Assembly: GCA_031216445.1 (NCBI GenBank)
Contig: CM062199.1
Location: 6,792,501-6,856,500, forward strand
Reading direction: 5' to 3'
Length of the DNA stretch: 64,000 nucleotides
Source of the DNA: Lateolabrax maculatus
Taxonomy: Eukaryota > Chordata > Actinopteri > Acropomatiformes > Lateolabracidae
The first letter of the stretch is position 1. Each line of letters opens with the position of its first letter. The position numbers and the translations under genes were made by a program. This document shows positions 57,708 through 64,000 of the stretch, one piece after another. The notes beneath the pieces are model-generated. The model ran no database searches and was not told where the DNA came from. It saw nothing but the letters and a program-made list of their open reading frames with translations.

Positions 57708-58132
57708 ATGAATGCAACTATAAGGTCGACCTCTAAAGCACAACCTTTTTATTCGCCACTGGACAAAGCAGGTTTTAAGATGCTTGTAAGGAAGAAACCT
57801 AAGCATAAGAAGAAAAGCCTAGGCTTCATCGGTGGCCTGTCAGGATCTGCCAGGAATGTGGACGACCGGGTGGTCATGTTGTGTGACGATATCCCATCAG
57901 AGGGATCCTCCAGGGACTCAGGGCAGGGATCCCATAGCTCAGAAACCCGCTCTAGCAGCGACGACCTGGGCCATGGATGGAAGTCCCGTAGCTTTCATGG
58001 AAGAGAGGGACAGAGCATAAGCAGATCCTCTAGGCCAACAAAGCAGTACTCTGTTCGAGAAATCCGCCATGTGGAGTCTTCTCCTGTGTATGGACAGAAT
58101 GGGGGCCGTTCCACTCTACGTGTCACAGAGCT
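57708..58132 (+). CDS. plec: Candidate alternative first exon giving plectin without actin-binding domain
   Basis: An open frame starting directly after an in-frame TGA (57705) runs from ATG 57708, or ATG 57780 which has the better context (A at -3). It ends at GAGCT|GTATGA, leaving phase 2, the phase exon 7 accepts (CT+T = Leu, then PRLIDMGKVYRQ). The peptide begins basic (MLVRKKPKHKKKSLGFIGGL), continues acidic/Ser-rich (DIPSEGSSRDSGQGSHSSETRSS in part) and ends Ser/Arg-rich (SISRSSRPTKQYSVREI). No phase-2 acceptor with a usable first base was found upstream (the plausible one would create TAG), which argues for a first exon rather than a cassette. The isoform would lack CH1 and the first half of CH2. 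I do not recognise the peptide in any plakin. Alternative: a long chance frame, though its composition looks coding. Confidence 0.55.
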
Positions 58133-58808
58133 GTATGAATCTGCACATATGTGCTTTCTAAATATCATAGTCAATTCTGCCTTGCATTGCACAGTTGAAT
58201 TTGTGGATTTGGTTATGCATTTACAACTGTTAATGATATTATGATTGAAAGTTCCGTAATAGTCAAGACTGTATGCATAATTTGGATGGGGGTGGCTGCC
58301 AACTTAAAGTATGTCAGCTTTGATAAGGTTAACTGCTCTATAAATTACATTCCAGCTATAGATGCTCTGACATCTGCCAGAGAGAGTCAAACACCCAGAG
58401 GATAAAAAAGGCAGGTGCTTGTACAGGTATATAGCGTCAACAGCATATAGCCATTGGCAGAAGGTCTCAAAAAGCACAGCCACTGCTGATGATATAATCA
58501 GTGTCATACCATATAAGTCAGCAAACCTGTACAGACTGCATTGATTCTCTGTTTTTGTTGATGTTAATGACATTTAGCTGTCCATTCCATCCCATTTCCC
58601 AAGTTTTAATTTATTTGGAGCCACTTATACATTGCTATCAAATGTATAAAGGCAGTGTTCAAAATGGTTACTTTTTATGGAAACTAAAATTTGATGTCCT
58701 TATACCGCAGTCATTCTATTAAACTCTCAGTAGACCATCCCTGACAATTACTATAACTGTCTCATGGACCCTGTTGGTGATTATTTGCCCATTTTTGTGT
58801 TCCCCTAG
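58133..58808. other. Intron 6, 3' part
   Basis: A/T-rich unique-looking sequence up to the exon 7 acceptor. No feature recognised. Confidence 0.7.
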
Positions 58809-58924
58809 TCCCAGACTCATCGACATGGGCAAAGTGTACCGACAGACCAACCTGGAGAACCTGGAACAGGCCTTCGGTGTGGCAGAGAGAGACCTGGGAG
58901 TGACACGCCTACTGGACCCTGAGG
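58809..58924 (+). CDS. plec: Plectin exon 7 (CH2)
   Basis: Acceptor TTTGTGTTCCCCTAG; donor GAGG|GTAAGA. It encodes (Y)PRLIDMGKVYRQTNLEN, LEQAFGVAERDLGVTRLLDPE plus one base, phase 2 in and 1 out. The NLE.AF.VAE..LGVTRLLDPED segment is the second half of CH2, conserved in all plakins. Substitutions against mammals are few (GKVYRQ for NKVYRQ, FGVAE for FSVAE). Confidence 0.97.
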
Positions 58925-59104
58925 GTAAGACTGGCCCGAAGTCGATTTTAATGGATAGTTGTTAGTTTTACTGATAATAGTTTTATTGAGCATTTTTTTG
59001 TTGTGTGAAATGCTGCACTATTTCTACAAGTTACTGACTTATTATTCATTTGCAACATGAAATAATGAGATGCCATATAATAAAATCTTACCATATCCTT
59101 TCAG

Positions 59105-59208
59105 ATGTCGATGTCCAACACCCTGATGAGAAGTCCATCATCACTTATGTTTCCTCCTTGTATGATGTCATGCCTCGGGCAGACGCACACGATGGCGTCA
59201 GAACTAGC
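59105..59208 (+). CDS. plec: Plectin exon 8 (end of CH2)
   Basis: Acceptor ATATCCTTTCAG; donor ACTAGC|GTGAGC. It encodes (D)VDVQHPDEKSIITYVSSLYD then VMPRADAHDGVRTS, phase 1 in and 0 out. DVDV..PDEKSIITYVSS.YD is the closing signature of plakin CH2 domains. The short following linker leads into the plakin domain; it is the least conserved part (DAHDGVRTS). Confidence 0.97.
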
Positions 59209-59972
59209 GTGAGCAGAACTTGTTTCACACAATGAATCTTGCTTGATGCACAGCTCCAAAATATATTAAAAAAAACTGCTATAAATAAATGTTTTTCAGG
59301 GTAACACAAATGTTTGCTCTAATTTGATCTGGTTGAATGCTTAATCAGATTTAATCAAAACAGAACAGGCTTGTGACTCTGCTTATAAATGAGCTGTTGT
59401 TTGCAGTGTTCTCCAATGCATCCACTAGTTCAAAGAGAAAAATAGAAGTCTTGTGAAACCAAGTATTGCAGGAAATTAGCAACCTGTGGTGTTTACACTG
59501 CAGAAGCCAAAGGGATAGGCTCATATGCATTGTCACACATCATCTGTTCACATAAAACATACAGTATAGTGGCTTATACAAACTCCTTCATTAGACTAAT
59601 GCTATGCTGGGGCAATTAATGTCCGAATCTTAAACTTGACAAATGTAAAGGTGAATACTGATCTCACATCTTTTCTAATAAATGTCCTCATAAAAGTGGG
59701 TACAACTGCACACACTGAATCTAGGAGAACTGTAGAAATATGCTTCTGTCTGTCCGTCTCCCACCATTGTCTTCCTTCTCCCGCTGCCCCCTTCATCACC
59801 CCCTCTCCACTCTCTGCCTCTCTGTGCACTCACATAAGACCTGGATTGTTGGTACCTAATTGAGTTTAGTGTGGTGTGTGAGTGATCGAACATGGAGACG
59901 CAGGAGAAGAAGAGCCCTCCTGTCTGTTGTTGTTAAACTCCCGACAATCTTTTTCTGCTGCGTTGGCTGCAG
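59209..59972. other. Intron 8
   Basis: No exon or repeat family recognised; C/T-rich patch at 59745-59825. Confidence 0.7.
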
Positions 59973-60092
59973 GAGCTGGAGCTGCGCTGGCAGGAGTACT
60001 ACGAGCTGGTGACTCTCCTGCTCCAGTGGATCCGCCACCATGTCATGATCTTTGAGGAGAGGAAGTTCCCCACCAGCTATGAAGAGATAGAG
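59973..60092 (+). CDS. plec: Plectin exon 9 (start of plakin domain)
   Basis: Acceptor TGCTGCGTTGGCTGCAG; donor ATAGAG|GTGAGA. Forty codons, ELELRWQEYYELVTLLLQWI then RHHVMIFEERKFPTSYEEIE, phase 0-0. It starts the spectrin-repeat array of the plakin domain; the RWQEY.ELV..LLQW..HH pattern is diagnostic of plectin. Confidence 0.97.
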
Positions 60093-60999
60093 GTGAGATG
60101 ATATGCTGATGATATGCTAATATTATGCCTGCCGACCACATGTTTGTCTTTGTTATGGGTGTTTGTAGTTGAGCAGCACATATAAAAACAGTCTTCCCCT
60201 TTATGCTCCCAACCAAAAGGTTCTCTATATGTTATTAAAAGAAGTTCCATTAAATCATGGTGCATTTCTTGATAATATATGGTTTGTGAAAAATAAGTTT
60301 TGGCAGCCATCCGTTTATATGTTCATATCAAAGAACACGCTCACATAATGTCTATCCGTAGGCAGATAGAGGCAACTGTATTCACAGACATTGTTTTACT
60401 GTGGGGCAGTGCCGGTGCTGAGAATATGCAGCCAAAAGGCAAATAATGTTGAACCAAATCCTCAGGAAAACTGTGCCACTCCCTGTCAGTGCTGCAGAAC
60501 AAAAGCATAGCGTGACTTTAGTGTTTTTCTTCATCCTCTTTGAAGTTAAATTATTGGCAGCACAGCATCATCAAAAGCAGAGGTTTGGATTTGCTTCTTT
60601 AAAATAGTTAGGTGTAGTTAGAGAGCAGGTAACATTTTTTTCAGTAATATTGGCAGGGAGGTTATTTGACTCATTATAAGTTCAACTCAATTTACACCAG
60701 TTATATAGTAGTAATAGTTATAGAGGATAACACCCTACTGTATACAGACTATTAGAACTGTAGCGTGATGTGTTACGTTAATGTACTTACCCTATTTAGG
60801 AAATTAGGATTCCAAATTCATTTAACTGAAAGCAGAACATTTCCCTAAAAAAGTAGTATAATGATGTGTCACTTAGACAAGTAAAGTCAAAGTTTCACTA
60901 TTTGTTCTGTGAAAGCTGATGCAGATTTTTTTTTTCGGATGTCTTGGAACAAAAATACATTGAAATTGAAACTTTCTTTTTGTGTATTTTTATCTTTAG
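60093..60999. other. Intron 9
   Basis: Unique-looking A/T-rich sequence, no feature recognised. Confidence 0.7.
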
Positions 61000-61095
61000 C
61001 TTCTTTGGCGCCAGTTCTTGAAGTTCAAAGAGACAGAGCTGCCGGTGAAAGAGACGGACAAGAACCGGACTAAACAAATCTACCAGTCCTTTGAG
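61000..61095 (+). CDS. plec: Plectin exon 10 (plakin domain), GC donor
   Basis: Acceptor TGTATTTTTATCTTTAG. Thirty-two codons, LLWRQFLKFKETELPVKETD then KNRTKQIYQSFE, phase 0-0; mammals have ILWSQFLKFKEMELPAKEADKN. The exon must end at TTTGAG because exon 11 resumes at SAVHSGQVKVPPGYHP. The bases that follow are GCAAGC, not GT, so the intron has a GC donor with an otherwise good consensus (GAG|GCAAGC). Confidence 0.95.
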
Positions 61096-61185
61096 GCAAG
61101 CTAACCCTGCATTTCTATTTTGTATTTTATTGTATTCTGTTCTATTGAGTGATGACTTATGCATTGTACTCCCATCTGCCCACAG

Positions 61186-61313
61186 AGTGCCGTTCATTCT
61201 GGTCAGGTGAAGGTCCCTCCAGGCTACCATCCCATTGATGTGGAGAAAGAATGGGGTCGACTTCATGTGGCCATCCTGGAAAGAGAACGGCTGCTCAGGA
61301 TAGAGTTTGAGAG
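61186..61313 (+). CDS. plec: Plectin exon 11 (plakin domain)
   Basis: Acceptor CCCATCTGCCCACAG; donor GAGAG|GTGAGG. It encodes SAVHSGQVKVPPGYHPIDVE, KEWGRLHVAILERERLLRIEFE plus two bases of Arg, phase 0 in and 2 out. VPPGYHP.DVEKEWG.LHVAILERE is a plakin-domain hallmark conserved in plectin, dystonin and MACF1. Confidence 0.97.
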
Positions 61314-62708
61314 GTGAGGACAGTGGCGTATATGATGAGATGATATATAAATATTTATTATTATATATACTTTTGCCTTTATTGGACAGTTACAGTGAAG
61401 TGGCAGACATGAAATGTGGGAGAGCGATGGTGCAACCATGCACCATGTGCCATAACCATTTTGCTGCCAGTTAAGGTGCTCTGATATATACATTTTTTAT
61501 GGATCAAATTTTTATTGTCCTAGTTTCTCCCAACCAAGTGTAGTGGTAACCAATAATTCACAACCTTGCCTACTGATGTAACAATGCCAGTATGTCCCCA
61601 AAAAAAAAAAGGATACCGATAAATATCCGTATACGTAAAGATGACACCACACTTTGATAATAACATAATAATTAATTTTGCATTTACACAACATCATTAG
61701 TGGTTTAGAAAGAACAAGACAGTCCTGACTTAGGTTGTTTCTACAGGGGCCAAAAAAGCCCTGTCATGACAGTATTCAATTTGGAACAGTAATACGATTT
61801 TGTTTCTTATTAAATCCAGTAAAAGCGGGGACAAGTGGAGGCATATATCGAGCATGTTTATCGAGTTAACTAGGTTGCTAGCCAAAACTATGCTCATGAA
61901 GGGATGACAAACATATGTAATTGCCAGTTTAATTTTTTTACCTTTTGACAAAAGTTGCTTCTTCAAACAATTATGAATTCTATTTTTACCATCATAGATT
62001 TTTTTATTTGCTGACATATTGCATAGGTTTTCTAGTTTGGTAGAAGATAGGTGGTGACGGTCTGGTGAAAGAAAGAAAATGAAAAGTTTTTCTTTTTGTT
62101 TAGTGTGTTGTCTTGTATCACAATGAAAGAGATGTGTTCCTCATAATTAGACACATAAAAGATATAATTAGGTCTAATGAAATAGGATGAGACAGTGCAA
62201 GTTATCTATGTATTTAGAGTAATGTTGCGTCATGCCTGGAAAATGGGATGGTTTCATGTCATGAGATTGTCCGGTCATCTTGCAGTCTGAAAGCCTTGTT
62301 TATGGTTCTGAGATGCGGAATGACTGAATGTGCAGACTGGATGGCTTTGTCAGAAAACTGAGACATATGTGTCTCACTCGTCGCTGCTCAGTATTTCAGA
62401 CACAATGGGAATGTGAGAAGAGCCGACTTCCTCGTAGCTGGAACTGTAATCTTTTATAAAAGAGTTGAAGAATGGCATTTGTGAGTGACCCTCATAAATT
62501 GGAGTATTTGCTGCAACGCAGGTGGCCGTAAGTTGTGAGCTTTAGCTTCTGGATCACTAAAAGCAACGTGGTTTTCAAACAGAGGTTTCCAGTCCTAGAA
62601 ACGTCAACAAGAGAGTTGATACTGTGAAAGTTGTGGGATAGAGATTAATCTCAATTTTATTTTGTTTTATTGATCTTGATTCTTTTTTATTGATCTTTTC
62701 TTATCCAG
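61314..62708. other. Intron 11
   Basis: The longest intron in the plakin-domain part. A/T-rich, with no repeat family or exon recognised. Confidence 0.7.
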
Positions 62709-62802
62709 ACTCGAGAGGCTCCAGAGGATTTTCAGTAAAGTCCAGATGGAGTCGGGGGTGTGTGATGACCAACTGAAGCACCTGGAGACCCTGCTGCAGA
62801 CG
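62709..62802 (+). CDS. plec: Plectin exon 12 (plakin domain)
   Basis: Acceptor GATCTTTTCTTATCCAG; donor CAGACG|GTCAGT. It encodes (R)LERLQRIFSKVQMESGVCD then DQLKHLETLLQT, phase 2 in and 0 out. It corresponds to mammalian LECLQRIVTKLQMEAGLCEEQL, part of a spectrin repeat. The frame continues open into the intron to 63115; that is read-through. Confidence 0.96.
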
Positions 62803-63289
62803 GTCAGTTATGTTCAGGTCTTAACAGTAGAAATACTACACTTGTGGTACAGTATGTGTAAGAAAAAAAAAAATAAAAATACAGATGATGATCATACATC
62901 ACTTTTTAGGGCTTTCGTTCATTTTATTGTGACCAAAAATCAAAAGTTTTGGATTTTAAGTTTTTCCCCAAAAGATGCTGGCACCAACATACATAGCAGC
63001 CATGTGGTCTTACTCAGTCCAAAATACAGACTTCGTAAGCCTCATTCACACGATTTAGTTGTAATGCAAACTCACTCCAAACATTCTTCCAATCAGACAT
63101 TAAAGAAAATATTGTAGCTAAACTCTATGAAAGTTATCCACCAATTATGTGTTGCACTTCTTTAGCCAGAGTGAAGGCTGATCCTTATGTGTCGCTCACT
63201 GTCACAAATGTTTATTTTCCTTTTCTAATTAGGAAGACATTTGAAAAGAAGTTGAAAATTTATATTTTCATTGTCTTTCATCCCTTCAG
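62803..63289. other. Intron 12
   Basis: No feature recognised beyond a poly-A stretch near 62862. Confidence 0.7.
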
Positions 63290-63444
63290 GACATTCGTCT
63301 GCTGAATGCAGGGAAACCAGCTCAACACACAGCAGAAGTGGAGAGGGAGCTGGACAAGGCAGACAACATGATCCGCCTGCTCTTCAATGATGTGCAGATA
63401 CTCAAGGATGGGCGCCACCCTCAGGCTGAACAGATGTACCGCAG
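63290..63444 (+). CDS. plec: Plectin exon 13 (plakin domain)
   Basis: Acceptor TTTCATCCCTTCAG; donor CGCAG|GTGGGT. It encodes DIRLLNAGKPAQHTAEVERE, LDKADNMIRLLFNDVQILKD and GRHPQAEQMYR plus two bases, phase 0 in and 2 out. The E.ELDKAD.MIRLLFNDVQ.LKDGRHPQ.EQMYRRVYRL run is diagnostic of plectin and differs from mammals at few positions. Confidence 0.97.
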
Positions 63445-63590
63445 GTGGGTGCTACGTGAATTGCATTCAAGTGAACTTTTAACATAAAACTCGTTACAAA
63501 ACTTTTAAGAGACACAGATTTGAATACTAACACGCAGTAGTATAAAGTATAAAGGAGACCAAAAGCTGACCGTGTTTCTGATCTCCACAG

Positions 63591-63912
63591 GGTTTACCGC
63601 CTTCATGAGCGCCTGGTCAACTTGCGCAGCGATTACAACCTTCGTCTGAAGTCCACCGTGACCACTTCCCAGGTTACCCTGATACAGTCCTCCCAGCAGA
63701 CAGCCATGAAGGTGCGGCCTGAATTGGATGATGTGACCCTTCACTATGTCAAAGACCTGCTGGCCTGGGTGGAGGAGAACCAGCATCGCATTGATGAGGC
63801 TGAGTGGGGCTCTGATCTGCCCTCTGTTGAGTCCCAGCTGGGCAGCCACAGAGGCCTGCACCAGACTGTGGAGGACTTCCGATCCAAGATTGAACGGGCC
63901 AGGGCTGACGAG
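63591..63912 (+). CDS. plec: Plectin exon 14 (plakin domain spectrin repeats)
   Basis: Acceptor TTCTGATCTCCACAG; the exon ends GACGAG|GTAGCA in phase 0. It encodes (R)VYRLHERLVNLRSDYNLRL and, after a variable Thr/Ser/Gln linker, LHYVKDLLAWVEENQHRIDE, AEWGSDLPSVESQLGSHRGL and HQTVEDFRSKIERARADE. The DLLAWVEENQHR.D.AEWG.DLPSVE.QLGSHRGLH core is identical to mammalian plectin, in a spectrin repeat of the plakin domain. The donor is weak but placed exactly where the mammalian protein continues with GQLSP. The gene continues past the right edge of the window. Confidence 0.95.
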
Positions 63913-64000
63913 GTAGCACACCCATCGGAAACACTGGAAAGGATACATACTGTCTGACATTGTGAAAATAACCTCTGCATCTTTTTTATTCTTAAGACAC
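63913..64000. other. Start of intron 14
   Basis: Eighty-eight bases of intron up to the window edge; the next plectin exon is outside. Confidence 0.8.

Noticed and set aside
62803..63117. Open continuation of exon 12
   Set aside because: The plectin protein resumes with DIRLLNAGK at 63290; the intervening frame is A/T-rich intron.

Overview
The window is the 5' part of a vertebrate plectin gene (plec), read on the + strand. It almost certainly comes from a teleost fish. Exon sequences translate to a plectin actin-binding domain and plakin domain with fish-like substitutions. The introns carry dispersed sequences I recognise as common in percomorph/teleost genomes (for example the 'AGTGGTGG...CTTTACTTGAGT...' element at 46693-47175), and many CA/TG/TC microsatellites. 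I cannot tell which plectin paralogue (pleca or plecb) it is. No neighbouring gene is recognisable.

Layout: about 1-45.9 kb is a promoter/first-exon array. Plectin isoforms differ by alternative first exons that all splice in phase 1 into a shared exon 2 starting (G)AT-GAA-CGA, DERDR. I recognise four: P1 (ribosomal-protein-S10-like domain, 23606-27200), P1d (only 16 coding nt, 32363-32378), P1b (mitochondrial signal-anchor, 33673-33775) and P1a (hemidesmosomal type, 45794-45911). Three further candidates have an ATG, an open frame and a strong phase-1 donor: 7163-7196, 17216-17285 and 38108-38207. The last lies where an exon 1f would be expected.

From 48.6 kb to the end the common exons follow: exon 2, micro-exon 2alpha (5 codons), exon 3, micro-exon 3alpha (12 codons), then exons 4-14. 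These encode CH1 (exons 2-5), CH2 (exons 6-8) and the start of the plakin domain (exons 9-14). All phases close without a frameshift. The coding sequence continues beyond the right edge; rod and plakin-repeat exons are outside. Intron 10 has a GC-AG boundary.

Two things stand out. First, the P1 first exon is 1,198 codons long, far longer than the roughly 180-residue mammalian P1 exon as I recall it. After the S10-like domain it holds a Lys/Glu/Thr/Val-rich, probably disordered arm with internal 59-65-residue repeats and an acidic end. Second, between exons 6 and 7 an open frame (57708-58132) encodes a basic, then Ser/Arg-rich peptide ending in a phase-2 donor that fits exon 7. It has an in-frame stop directly upstream, so it looks like an alternative first exon for a plectin without a working actin-binding domain, comparable in logic to dystonin-e/BPAG1e. 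I do not recognise this peptide, and it is my best candidate for an undescribed element.
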